Below are positions 1 to 12,700 of a stretch of 64,000 nucleotides of DNA, in pieces (within the stretch, counting starts at the first letter, position 1; every line of letters begins with the position of its first letter). The position numbers were made by a program, and so were the translations under genes. The notes under the pieces are model-generated. The model had not been told where the DNA came from. It saw only the letters and a program-made list of their open reading frames with translations, and ran no database searches. Where the stretch lies: positions 18,308,078 through 18,372,077 of the forward strand of contig CM057154.1 in the NCBI GenBank assembly GCA_029962745.1, read 5' to 3'. The DNA is from Echinometra lucunter (lineage: Eukaryota > Echinodermata > Echinoidea > Camarodonta > Echinometridae).

Positions 1-3000
1 TTGGAACAGGTAAAATGCAGATTGGAACAGTTAAAATGCAATAACTCAATGAAAGTATATTATGTAGTTTAAGAATACAATACAAAGATAGAAGTTTTGG
101 AACTTGTAAAATGCAGATTGGAACAGGTAAAATGCAGTAACTAAATTGAGGCAAGTGTGAAGTCAAGACAGTAAAGTCGAATCAATACAGTACGAAGAAA
201 GAATTTTTGGAACAGGTAAAATGCATAATGGAACAGTTAAAATGCAATAACTCAATAAAAGTATATTATGTAGTTTAAGAATACAATACAAAGATAGAAG
301 TTGTGGAACTTGTAAAATGCAGATTGGAACAGGTAAAATGCAGTAACTAAATTTAGGCAAGTGTGAAGTCAAGACATTGATACAGTGTAGTCGAATCAAT
401 ACAATAGGAAGAAAGAAATATTGGAACAGGTAGAATGCAGATTGGAACAGGTAAAATGCAATAACTCAATAAAAGTATATTATGTAGTTTAAAGAATACA
501 ATACAAAGATAGATGTTTTGGAACTTGTAAAATGTAGATTGGAACAGGTAAAATGCAGTAACTAAATTGAGGCAAGTGTGAAGTCAAGACAGTATAGTCG
601 AAACAATACAATACGAAGAAAGAAATTTTGGAACAGGTAAAATGCAGATTGGAACAGTTAAAATGCAATAACTCAATGAAAGTATATTATGTAGTTTAAG
701 AATACAATACAAAGATAGAAGTTTTGGAACTTGTAAAATGCAGATTGGAACAGGTAAAATGCAGTAACTAAATTTAGGCAAGTGTGAAGTCAAGACATTG
801 ATACAGTGTAGTCGAATCAATACAATAGGAAGAAAGAAATATTGGAACAGGTAGAATGCAGATTGGAACAGGTAAAATGCAATAACTCAATAAAAGTATA
901 TTATGTAGTTTAAAGAATACAATACAAAGATAGATGTTTTGGAACTTGTAAAATGTAGATTGGAACAGGTAAAATGCAGTAACTAAATTGAGGCAAGTGT
1001 GAAGTCAAGACAGTATAGTCGAAACAATACAATACGAAGAAAGAAATTTTGGAACAGGTAAAATGCAGATTGGAACAGTTAAAATGCAATAACTCAATGA
1101 AAGTATATTATGTAGTTTAAGAATACAAAACAAAGATAGAAGTTGTGGAACTTGTAAAATGCAGATTGGAACAGGTAAAATGCAGTAACTAAATTGAGGC
1201 AAGTGTAAAGTCAAGACATTGATACAGTGTAGTCGAATCAATACAATAGGAAGAAAGAAATATTGGAACAGGTAGAATGCAGATTGGAACAGGTAAAATG
1301 CAATAACTCAATAAAAGTATATTATATAGTTTAAAGAATACAATACAAAATAGGTGTTTTGGAACTTGTAAAATGCAGATTGGAAGAGGTAAAATGCAGT
1401 AACTAAATTGAGGCATGTGTAAAGTCAAGACATTGATACAGTGTAGTCGAATCAATACAATAGGAAGAAAGAAATATTGGAACAGGTAGAATGCAGATTG
1501 GAACAGGTAAAATGCAATAACTCAATAAAAGTATATTATATAGTTTAAAGAATACAATACAAAGATAGATGTTTTGGAACTTGTAAAATGCAGATTGGAA
1601 CAGGTAAAATGCAGTAACTAAATTGAGGCATGTGTGAAGTCAAGACAGTATAGTCGAAACAATACAATACGAAGAAAGAAATTTTGGAACAGGTAAAATG
1701 CAGATTGGAACAGTTAAAATGCAATAACTCAATGAAAGTATATTATGTAGTTTAAGAATACAATACAAAGATAGAAGTTTTGGAACTTGTAAAATGCAGA
1801 TTGGAACCGGTAAAATGCAGTAACTAAATTGAGGCAAGTGTGAAGTCAAGACAGTACAGTCGAATCAATACAGTACGAAGAAAGAATTTTTGGAACAGGT
1901 AAAATGCATATTGGAACAGGTAAAATGCAATAACTCAATAAAAGTATATTATATAGTTTAAAGAATACAATACAAAGATAGGTGTTTTGGAACTTGTAAA
2001 ATGCAGATTGGAACAGGTAAAATGCAGTAACTCAATAAAAGTATATTATATAGTTTAATGAATACAATACAAAGATAGATGTTTTGGAACTTGTAAAATG
2101 CAGATTGGAACAGGTAAAATGCAGTAACTAAATTGAGGCAAGTGTGAAGTCAAGACAGTATAGTCGAAACAATACAATACGAAGAAAGAAATTTTGGAAC
2201 AGGTAAAATGCAGATTGGAACAGTTAAAATGCAATAACTCAATGAAAGTATATTATGTAGTTTAAAGAATACAATACAAAGATAGAAGTTTTGGAACTTG
2301 TAGAATGCAGATTGGAACAGGTAAAATGCAGTAACTAAATTGAGGCAAGTGTAAAGTCAAGACATTGATACAGTGTAGTCGAATCAATACAATAGGAAGA
2401 AAGAAATATTGGAACAGGTAAAATGTAGATTGGAACAGGTAAAATGCAATAACTCAATGAAAGTATATTATGTAGTTTAAGAATACAATACAAAGATAGA
2501 AGTTTTGGAACTTGTAAAATGCAGATTGGAACCGGTAAAATGCAGTAACTAAATTGAGGCAAGTGTGAAGTCAAGACAGTACAGTCGAATCAATACAGTA
2601 CGAAGAAAGAATTTTTGGAACAGGTAAAATGCATATTGGAACAGGTAAAATGCAATAACTCAATAAAAGTATATTATATAGTTTAAAGAATACAATACAA
2701 AGATAGGTGTTTTGGAACTTGTAAAATGCAGATTGGAACAGGTAAAATGCAGTAACTCAATAAAAGTATATTATATAGTTTAATGAATACAATACAAAGA
2801 TAGATGTTTTGGAACTTGTAAAATGCAGATTGGAACAGGTAAAATGCAGTAACTAAATTGAGGCATGTGTGAAGTCAAGACAGTATAGTCGAAACAATAC
2901 AATACGAAGAAAGAAATATTGGAACAGGTAGAATGCAGATTGGAACAGGTAAAATGCAATAACTCAATAAAAGTATATTATATAGTTTAAAGAATACAAT

Positions 3001-5520
3001 ACAAAGATAGATGTTTTGGAACTTGTAAAATGCAGATTGGAACAGGTAAAATGCAGTAACTAAATTGAGGCATGTGTGAAGTCAAGACAGTATAGTCGAA
3101 ACAATACAATACGAAGAAAGAAATTTTGGAACAGGTAAAATGCAGATTGGAACAGTTAAAATGCAATAACTCAATGAAAGTATATTATGTAGTTTAAGAA
3201 TACAATACAAAGATAGAAGTTTTGGAACTTGTAAAATGCAGATTGGAACCGGTAAAATGCAGTAACTAAATTGAGGCAAGTGTGAAGTCAAGACAGTACA
3301 GTCGAATCAATACAGTACGAAGAAAGAATTTTTGGAACAGGTAAAATGCATATTGGAACAGGTAAAATGCAATAACTCAATAAAAGTATATTATATAGTT
3401 TAAAGAATACAATACAAAGATAGGTGTTTTGGAACTTGTAAAATGCAGATTGGAACAGGTAAAATGCAGTAACTCAATAAAAGTATATTATATAGTTTAA
3501 TGAATACAATACAAAGATAGATGTTTTGGAACTTGTAAAATGCAGATTGGAACAGGTAAAATGCAGTAACTAAATTGAGGCAAGTGTGAAGTCAAGACAG
3601 TATAGTCGAAACAATACAATACGAAGAAAGAAATTTTGGAACAGGTAAAATGCAGATTGGAACAGTTAAAATGCAATAACTCAATGAAAGTATATTATGT
3701 AGTTTAAAGAATACAATACAAAGATAGAAGTTTTGGAACTTGTAGAATGCAGATTGGAACAGGTAAAATGCAGTAACTAAATTGAGGCAAGTGTAAAGTC
3801 AAGACATTGATACAGTGTAGTCGAATCAATACAATAGGAAGAAAGAAATATTGGAACAGGTAAAATGCAGATTGGAACAGGTAAAATGCAATAACTCAAT
3901 GAAAGTATATTATGTAGTTTAAGAATACAATACAAAGATAGAAGTTTTGGAACTTGTAAAATGCAGATTGGAACCGGTAAAATGCAGTAACTAAATTGAG
4001 GCAAGTGTGAAGTCAAGACAGTACAGTCGAATCAATACAGTACGAAGAAAGAATTTTTGGAACAGGTAAAATGCATATTGGAACAGGTAAAATGCAATAA
4101 CTCAATAAAAGTATATTATATAGTTTAAAGAATACAATACAAAGATAGGTGTTTTGGAACTTGTAAAATGCAGATTGGAACAGGTAAAATGCAGTAACTC
4201 AATAAAAGTATATTATATAGTTTAATGAATACAATACAAAGATAGATGTTTTGGAACTTGTAAAATGCAGATTGGAACAGGTAAAATGCAGTAACTAAAT
4301 TGAGGCATGTGTGAAGTCAAGACAGTATAGTCGAAACAATACAATACGAAGAAAGAAATTTTGGAACAGGTAAAATGCAGATTGGAACAGTTAAAATGCA
4401 ATAACTCAATGAAAGTATATTATGTAGTTTAAGAATACAATACAAAGATAGAAGTTGTGGAACTTGTAAAATGCAGATTGGAACAGGTAAAATGCAGTAA
4501 CTAAATTGAGGCAAGTGTGAAGTCAAGACACTGATACAGTGTAGTCGAATCAATACAATAGGAAGAAAGAAATATTGGAACAGGTAGAATGCAGATTGGA
4601 ACAGGTAAAATGCAATAACTCAATAAAAGTATATTATATAGTTTAAAGAATACAATACAAAGATAGATGTTTTGGAACTTGTAAAATGCAGATTGGAACA
4701 GGTAAAATGCAGTAACTAAATTGAGGCATGTGTGAAGTCAAGACAGTATAGTCGAAACAATACAATACGAAGAAAGAAATTTTGGAACAGGTAAAATGCA
4801 GATTGGAACAGTTAAAATGCAATAACTCAATGAAAGTATATTATGTAGTTTAAGAATACAATACAAAGATAGAAGTTTTGGAACTTGTAAAATGCAGATT
4901 GGAACAGGTAAAATGCAGTAACTAAATTGAGGCAAGTGTGAAGTCAAGACAGTAAAGTCGAATCAATACAGTACGAAGAAAGAATTTTTGGAACAGGTAA
5001 AATGCATAATGGAACAGTTAAAATGCAATAACTCAATAAAAGTATATTATGTAGTTTAAGAATACAATACAAAGATAGAAGTTGTGGAACTTGTAAAATG
5101 CAGATTGGAACAGGTAAAATGCAGTAACTAAATTTAGGCAAGTGTGAAGTCAAGACATTGATACAGTGTAGTCGAATCAATACAATAGGAAGAAAGAATT
5201 TTTGGAACAGGTAAAATGCATATTGGAACAGTTAAAATGCAATAACTCAATAAAAGTATATTATGTAGTTTAAAGAATACAATACAAAGATAGATGTTTT
5301 GGAACTTGTAAAATGCAGTAACTAAATTGAGGCAAACTTGTGTGAAGTCAAGACAGTATAGTCGAATCAATACAATGCGAAGAAAGGAATTTTGGAACTT
5401 GCAAAATGCCGATTGGAACAGGTAAAATGCAATTAATCAATGAAAGTATATTATGTAGTCAAAACAATACAATACCGCGATAGAAATTTTGGATCACGGA
5501 GAATGCAGATTTGAACTTTT
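1..5520. repeat. Hierarchical satellite array
   Basis: An AT-rich tandem array already under way at base 1 and decaying near 5390-5520. The smallest unit is about 21 bp, built around TTGGAACAGGTAAAATGCAG, and occurs in pairs. Two pairs plus spacers make a monomer of about 207-214 bp. Its two ~105-bp halves are themselves related: GTAGTTTAAGAATACAATAC in one half corresponds to GTAGTCGAATCAATACAATA in the other. Monomers alternate to give a 421-bp dimer, and part of the array repeats at 1442 bp, since blocks at 1640 and 2335 recur at 3082 and 3777. The minus strand holds 69-88 codon open frames, one per monomer, because the unit is poor in stops. They end in every monomer, so I do not call them genes. 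The right edge degenerates, as array margins usually do. Confidence 0.97.
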
Positions 5521-5682
5521 AGGTTATTTTGTTGTGACTCTATTATTTTTGAACCATTCATCTCTCCACTGCTGGAGACAGTGCATGGTTCCCGAATGTT
5601 TCCAACGCAAATCTTCCGTGTTCTAATATTGGTATCGTTTGTATGGTATTTTTTGACGTCATACTTCATACGATTACTTGCA

Positions 5683-5745
5683 TCAATAATTTTTGCATTT
5701 TACTAGTTCCAAGCTGCATTCTGCGTGTTCCTCAAACTTCCATGC
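5683..5745 (-). repeat. Inverted degenerate satellite fragment beyond the array
   Basis: About 165 bp past the array edge the plus strand reads TTGCATTTTACTAGTTCCAA and then GCATTCTGCGTGTTCC. This is the reverse complement of the paired satellite sub-unit (GGAAC, spacer, TAAAATGCA). The orientation is opposite to the array, and unit spacing is kept for two sub-units only. It may be a remnant of an inverted array boundary or an independent insertion. Confidence 0.7.
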
Positions 5746-6733
5746 TAGGCCAAACAGGTAAGAAATTTGAATCTAATTCAGATGAAGAGCTATGCAGTGA
5801 GCCGAGCGCCGCCATGGACTTATGCATATTCATTAGGGGCGGTCTTACCTAGTCGACATTTTCTTCACGTAGTGCCGTGCGCAGCCCGCTACTTGTTCCA
5901 AAATATTGCCTACCATACCCAAGAGTGAGACCACTGAAGCAAAAGATCAAAAGACGCAAATATACGCATATTACACGGGAGGTGTGCCAAACTGATCTCT
6001 TTTCTGCATGGAGGCGCGGCGAAATTATCTTGCTTATTCGGGTGGTAGTTCTTGGAGAATTACTATTTTGATAACAAGTGAAATGATTCATTATCTTTCT
6101 CAGAGCAAGCTCAAAATAACTTTTACTATTCCCCTCACGATTGAGCATGCAGGGATCGTAACTTAACCTTGTAATGTTGATGATGCCAGTGGGGCAATTA
6201 CTATGTACAACTTGTACGCAGTGAGTGGATATTTGACAAATGGAATGTGACGATATTTTTGTTTAAAGCTGATTAAAATATAGCTTGATTATTCCCATTC
6301 CTCCAAATTCATTATGTAGTTTTTAAAAACAGAATTCGCTTAGAGGAGAGCAATGAAATGACATTCCCCAAGCTGACGATGACTCCGTATACTTTCTATC
6401 ATTATGTCATTGCTTATTCTATTGGTGGTGGTAAATGGTTGAAAACTTGTAAGTATAAGTATGCCAACTGCAGAATGATTGACGAAACTGCGAAATTATT
6501 TTGCTTGTTTCGTTTTCTTTTTCGTTTCGTCATGCACTGCTTCATGCCACTCCATGATCCGTAGTCCTGTATTTTACAAAATATGTCTCCCATTCACGAC
6601 GAAGACATTAAAATAACATTCATGAATTTAAAGGAGGGGAAAAACTAGACTAAAGTATATACACTAATGACTATATACGATGAAAATATGATAGCGTAAA
6701 AGCACCCTGATCACGAAGATCAGAGAGTGTTCA

Positions 6734-6875
6734 GGGGCCCGTAACACAAAGCTTAGCGATTGATCGTACAATAAATTTTTGCGATTGATTGCACATAGTG
6801 GTCAGTGCAATCAATCGCAAAGATCAATCGTACGATCAATTGCAATTGATCGCAAACCTTTGTGTTACGGGCCCC
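6734..6875. mobile_element. 142-bp palindromic foldback element (MITE-like)
   Basis: Left end GGGGCCCGTAACACAAAG is matched by the exact inverse CTTTGTGTTACGGGCCCC at the right end. The arms go on as imperfect inverted repeats rich in GATTGATCG and CAATCAATCG, so the whole element can fold into a hairpin. There is no coding capacity. I could not identify a clear target-site duplication, so the superfamily is unknown. Confidence 0.8.
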
Positions 6876-7258
6876 AGGAGTTATAAAATATTCATAAAAA
6901 AATCATAACCTCTCATGGTTACAATGAGCACTGCTACAGCCCATGATGACACCGACAGCTTTGAGGCATTCATTGCTCTTTAAGGCCGTTTTGGAATATA
7001 TTCGGAGGGTTCATGGACCTACTTCTTCATAGTAGATCAATTATTGTGAAATCGACATCTTTTGTACCCCCCCCCCTCTCTCTCTCTCTCTCACTTATAC
7101 AGTCATAGTAATTTAACCTCGTCTCGATTAATAATCGTTTCATCGATTTTTCTAACGCCATGCTAAAACTAGAAACTCAACGAAGCCTTGAATGCGGTCC
7201 TCACTTCTTCTTCTATAGTTCACTCGTTGTTACATTCATTTTAATTTAACTTCCATCA

Positions 7259-7308
7259 GAGCAAGCTTTGGAAAAATGACGTCAGACCTGAAAGGGAGGC
7301 AAATAGTC
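7259..7308 (+). pseudogene. Relic copy of the start of the FATP AMP-binding exon
   Basis: The stretch AGCAAGCTTTGGAAAAATGA and the following GTCAGACCTGAAAGGGAGGC match the region just inside the real exon at 7713-7762 with scattered substitutions and a small indel. It follows a plausible acceptor (CCATCAG) and runs into a CT microsatellite, just as the real exon is preceded by one about 100 bp upstream. The reading frame is shifted relative to the real exon. It looks like a decayed partial tandem duplication, offset by about 454 bp. Confidence 0.75.
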
Positions 7309-7331
7309 TTCTCTCTCTCTCTCTCTCTCTC

Positions 7332-7572
7332 AGGCACGTAGCCATGCCCCCCCCCCCCCAATCCAAAGTTTGTGTTGAAAATTTTTATGAAAAAGTAAAA
7401 AAAAAAAAAGGGGTACTTATGTCAGAAAGTCCACCATTTTTACCATTTTGCAATTTAGTCCTCTTAGATGAGCAAAAATTTTCCAAAGGGAAGGGAGACA
7501 CCCCCTCCCCCGGGACGGCGACCAGTATTCAGTTATGTGCCCCCCCCCCCCCCATCAAACTCTGGCTACGGC

Positions 7573-7575
<3 letters not shown>
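7332..7575. mobile_element. Possible hAT-like element inserted in a CT microsatellite
   Basis: The segment begins CAGGCACGTAGCCATG and ends CTGGCTACGGCCCT, an imperfect terminal inverted repeat of the CGTAGCCA type. It is bounded on both sides by CT dinucleotide tracts, which could be the split target. The interior holds two C-runs, a poly-A run and no convincing coding sequence. The assignment rests on terminal resemblance only. Confidence 0.45.
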
Positions 7576-7607
<32 letters not shown>

Positions 7608-7700
7608 TCACTCAGCAATAATTTTGGTCACTATCCTAGCATCGCATATTTTGTTCGCTGTTTCATTTTTTTCCCCCATTATTTCTCCATTGCACGCCAG

Positions 7701-7895
7701 GGAACTCAACGGAGCAAGCATTGGAAGAGGTCATGTCAGACCTGAAGGAGAGACAGATATCGATGTGGGCCCTGGATCCTGGATTCCTCCTCCCAGCTGA
7801 TCGTATGGAGGATGACCTTAACCTGCCCCGTGACGTCAGAGCTGGCCTCAATATCAGAGATGCCCTGGCGTACATCTACACGTCAGGAACAACTG
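7701..7895 (+). CDS. SLC27A: FATP exon with AMP-binding P-loop
   Basis: Acceptor CACGCCAG, then two bases completing an upstream codon, 64 codons, and one base of the glycine codon before donor GTGGGT. It encodes [16 protein letters not shown] and ends [16 protein letters not shown]. This corresponds to the FATP segment that precedes and includes the ATP/AMP-binding loop. Partial decayed copies of this exon occur at 7259, 8201, 8740 and 9101. Confidence 0.93.
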
Positions 7896-9634
7896 GTGGG
7901 TGACGTAGTGAACAAAAATTTCAACGAATAGTGAATGAATAACAAATGAATAAAAGGCATGTCAACGATTCGGAATGCGTTTTCTAGCTAGATATCATTA
8001 AAGTGCCGCCAGCATGATGAGAGGGTTCAAGTTCAAGTTCAAGTTCAGGTTTTATTTCCAATATAACACAAGACATAAAATATTTTTTTCTTCTTTTAAA
8101 CAGAAATATCGTAAATTAACATACAACATTTTTTCCTCTCGTTAACATCAAAACAAATTAAATGTCTGCTTGACGTAGTGTATTAAAAGGAAAAAAAAAG
8201 TCAGACGCACTGGCGTACATCTGGGGAGCGTTTCATGAAAGGACTTGTCGGATGTTTTATCCGACAAAGTCTGTTTTATCCGACAGTTGCCATAGTAACG
8301 ATGCTTCTCAACCAATCAAAATCAATGTCAGATCTGACAACTTGTCAGACAACAAATGTTGATGAAACGCTCCCCAGCACATAAGCAACAACGGATAGGT
8401 GACGTTGTAAACACTTGTTGTTTTTATTTCAGAATGAAAGTTGAAACAGATACAAAGAACGTATACACAGTGATAATGAATTAGGCAATATGTACATACC
8501 AAAAACATACAATCTGAGGAATGCCCTATTTCATCGATGTATTTAGAACATCACTGTTCTTCCTGGGGGCCCCTATAACAAATTACAAATACACAAAAAC
8601 ATAAATACTATAAAAAAAAAAAAAACCAACATAAATTACACGAAACATAAGGCGAAAAAAGAAAGTTTATTTATTTTTTTTATTATCAAACACACAAACA
8701 AAAAAGCAAACAAACAAATGGATTTAAAAAGTACTAACCACCTCGTCAACATCAGAGATGCCCCCGGCATACATCTACCCCGCAGGAATAACGGGGGACG
8801 TAGTGAGAAAAAAACCCCCAGAACAAATGAAAAAAAAAACGACCGAACAAACAAAATATTGGCTATCGTCATTGAGATAAGTATTTTGATATTGTACAGT
8901 CATGTCTTCAACAGTAATGGTGTTTTGTGGTGGTATTCTGAAAGCTCACTTAGCGCTCACTTAAGAGGCCTAAAATAGAAAGTTAAATAGGAAACATTTA
9001 CATATTAAAGAATGGTAGATGAGTGTCAAGCACCAAACAAACAGACGTAACACTAGCAGTCCTCGAAATGTTATTGTTTTTTTTAAATTGTATTGAGGAT
9101 GCCACCGACATCAGAGACGCCCAGCGTCAATCTATACTCTCGGCCGGATTGGGTATACGATGCGACCCCCCCCCCCCCCCCCCCCCCCCGAATATCATCC
9201 TGCCCTCTTCATACTCCTGTCGGCACTCAAGCCCTATTGTTCGGCGGCCCGTCCGCAATGGTGAGGAGAAATTCCACAAATCCGTCGACCCCTGCCTACG
9301 CACCTTGATAACAAACAAACAAACAAACAAACAAGAAATAGGTAGCCATATATTATAAGTGTTGACTGGCACGCCAATGAAAATATGGGTCTTCAAACAT
9401 TTTTTTCGTCTGTCGTTTAATTATCCTTCTTTCCTTCCTCGTTATTTTCAGGTCTGCCCAAGGCCTCTCGTTTGTCTCATTATAAGATGTTGGCTGGTGG
9501 ATTCATGCTCGAAACATTCAACATGAGCAGTGATGACGTCATGTACATCACCCTGCCCCTTTATCACGTCTCGGCTCTGTTCATTGGTCTGAGCAATGTT
9601 ATCAATGCAGGTAAGAGGCAGCAGCGGGAAAGGG

Positions 9635-9700
<66 letters not shown>

Positions 9701-12700
9701 AGGGGGTGTGACACCCTCATGAAAATTTTCTTTCGGCAAATTCGACGTTTTTATAGACTAGGCAAATCTTGAAATATTAACCACCCACCCCTCGCCCCTG
9801 TCGGAAAACTTTAAATTCTTCTCCCCCCCCCCCCCCCCCCCCTCTTTAAGTTTGGTCCGACATGCCCTGTTCAAAATGGTCCAGCAACACTCCTGGTTTT
9901 AGAGATGAGTGAGACTGGGACAAAGTCACACTCAATTTCAAAATTGCGACTTTTATGTTGTGATATCAAGTGGTGTTTGATGGAAGAGTCATTTGGGTTA
10001 TTTCAGAACGAAGGATGTTGGTCATTCTACAATGCAGGAACACCTGTTCTAATTCCAAACGAAAATTCAGAAGCATACGTAGTGACGACGTATACGATAT
10101 CTCAGTGGAAAAATAAAATAACTAACTGAATGTATATCATATTCACTGAAATAACTCAAGGCTACGTTGTCTGTCACAAAAGCTATTTGAAAAAAAAAGG
10201 GAGAAAATAATGGTCCCAGCCTCTTTCCCCATCATTCAGGTGCTACATGTGTCTTAAGGCGCAAGTTCTCTGCTTCAAATTTCTGGAACGATTGTCGTCA
10301 AAATGAAGTCACAATGTTTATGTACATCGGCGAACTCTTCCGTTATCTCATAGCACAACCGAAGGTACGTATATCTTTCACTTTTGTTTCATAATTCAAC
10401 ATACAGCAATCGGTATGTTTGTATCATCATTTTATGTTCATTTAATTTCCGACTTTATACCCGGAATAAATGTTTCTCAACTTCAAGGCTTGGATCGGTG
10501 TAGCTAATGTAGGTAGCTAGCCCCCTCGCCCAGGAAAAAACAATATAAAATTTTTAAAGAGGATCTTTTGTTACGTGGAGCTACATTACGCTCTCTGAGG
10601 AGTCCAACTTATTTCTTCTTTCTTGTATATTATTCGCTGTCAGCCGGGGGGGGGGGGGTGCTACGGGGGGGCTATGGGGCGACCGCTCCCAATCTTTTTG
10701 TAAGTGACAGAAAAAAAAAGAGGAGAAAAGGAAGGGAAAAAAAAGAGGATAAAGAAGAAAGAACAATATGGGAAAAGAGTTGGTTAGGTCATGTAACAAT
10801 ACCCCTATTTTTCATTTAAAACGTAAAACTCACCTACGAGTCATCTTGCCCCCTATCAAAATACCCTGGCGCGCCCCTGCCGTCAGCAATTAGATTCGTC
10901 AAAATAATAAGATAACTACCACTATACTCATTTATTCCACTCCAAAATCAAGACAAATAATTGGTGACATCTATTTGATGGTAAATTTATTTTGTAGAAT
11001 GATCTGGATGCTGTTAACAAGGTTCGATTGGCCATTGGCAACGGGTTGGGTGCCGACATCTGGAACGAAGTCTGCAATCGTTTCCGCATCGAACGCATCG
11101 TGGAACTCTACGGAGCGACGGAGGCCAACTTCGGTCTCATGAATTTGGACAACACTGTGGGGTCGGTGGGAAGATGGCCTCCAATACTACAGGTGTGTAA
11201 TTTAGACCGAAGAAAAAAACACAAAACAAAATCATTCTGCTTTGTTCGGGAATATATAGTCTTCGAAGACAACATCTAAGAGATGACAAAAGAAAAAATG
11301 TCTCGTCAAGGCTCGCAGATGTCCAACGAGACAGATTTCTGTTACAACCCAATTCGGACGAATAGAATAAACAGACAAGATCACACCAGGTTTTATGATC
11401 TAATGAAGGTATTCTGGACATGATAAGAAACTTAATGTGATAATTTCAATCGGGGGGCGTCGGCCATTAATTTGAGTAGGGAAGGTGAGAAAATAAGGGC
11501 GTACCAAACTTTTCTACGGGAGCACTATATGAGCGTCAATCGGGATACCGACGTCACACGCCTCATTGATATTCATCATTTGCCCTCTATTCTAATTCTT
11601 ATTGCAGGCGGTTTGTAAAATCGAGCTCATCCAATATGATCACGAAACATGCCAACCGATCCGAGACGACAATGGAAGATGCATCTCTGTTGGACCAGGT
11701 ATGTTCTTTTACTGATTGCTTTTATTTCCAAAGAGTACCCCTCCCCCCAACACGATTTGAATACTTTAAAGATTAATTGGGTTTGGGACAGGGATGACGT
11801 AACTACCCCCCCCCCCCCCCCCCCCCCCCCCATCGAATACCCTGTTCTGATACGGTACACCCACGAAAAAAAAATTATAAAAAAACAAAAACACAGACAT
11901 TTATTTATCCGCCACAGTATCATAAACCGGATGCTGATTTCCTTTGATAGCTATATAGGTCTTTTGGACTTCCATCTCTTGAGCGAGAGAAAAAAATATA
12001 ATTTACCAGATATTCTGTCCTTTAACTTATGCATTTTATTGGTCCCGTCTTATAGCAGCATTTTTTAAACAAAAAACAAAAAACAAAAAAACCAACCAAC
12101 AAACAAAAAACACACAAACAAAACCAAACAAACAAACCCATAAACAATATAAATAAAAATACATAATAAATGAATAATTCAATAAACAATTCAAATTATA
12201 AAAAAAATACACAACCCAAAATGACCAGTTTTGTCAAATACGTTTGGAGTAGGCCCATAGAGATCCTATCAATATATGGGATCTCTGTGAGTAGGCCTAG
12301 GTATGATCTGTCTGACAGGGATATGTAAACAAAGGGGCAGCGCTCTATGATTTTTCAAGTGATCAAACAAGAAAAAAAGGAGAAAACGAAGAAAAAAGAG
12401 GAGGAAGAAAGAAGAATATGGGGAAAGAGAGGGCTGGGACATGCAACTATTATAATACCTCTATTTTTTTCATTTAAAACGTAAATAAGCTCACCTATGG
12501 GTCATCTTGCCCCCCTCCCCTCCCCCCTATCCAAGTACCATGGCGCGGCCCCTGCAAAAAGTTCATCTCGATAAATTTCACAAATCCCCTTTTCTTTTTA
12601 AATTTTGGATTGTTTCAGGTGAAACTGGTCTTTTGGTGTGTCCTGTCAATCGCATCTTTCCTCTCGATGGGTACGTAGGATGCAAGTCACTCACTGAAAA

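Larger units (their letters stand above)
5521..7258. other. Non-coding DNA between satellite and FATP exons
   Basis: No convincing exon was found on either strand. In particular, nothing resembles the N-terminal half of a fatty-acid transport protein, which should lie upstream of 7701. The stretch holds the inverted satellite fragment (5683-5745), a 142-bp palindrome (6734-6875), a C-run followed by a CT microsatellite (7067-7093) and otherwise unremarkable AT-rich sequence. Confidence 0.7.

Noticed and set aside
163..5370. Minus-strand open frames of 69-88 codons, one per satellite monomer, with CILPVPICILQVP repeats
   Set aside because: They follow the satellite period exactly, end in each monomer, and vary as non-coding DNA would. 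The openness comes from the low stop content of the repeat.
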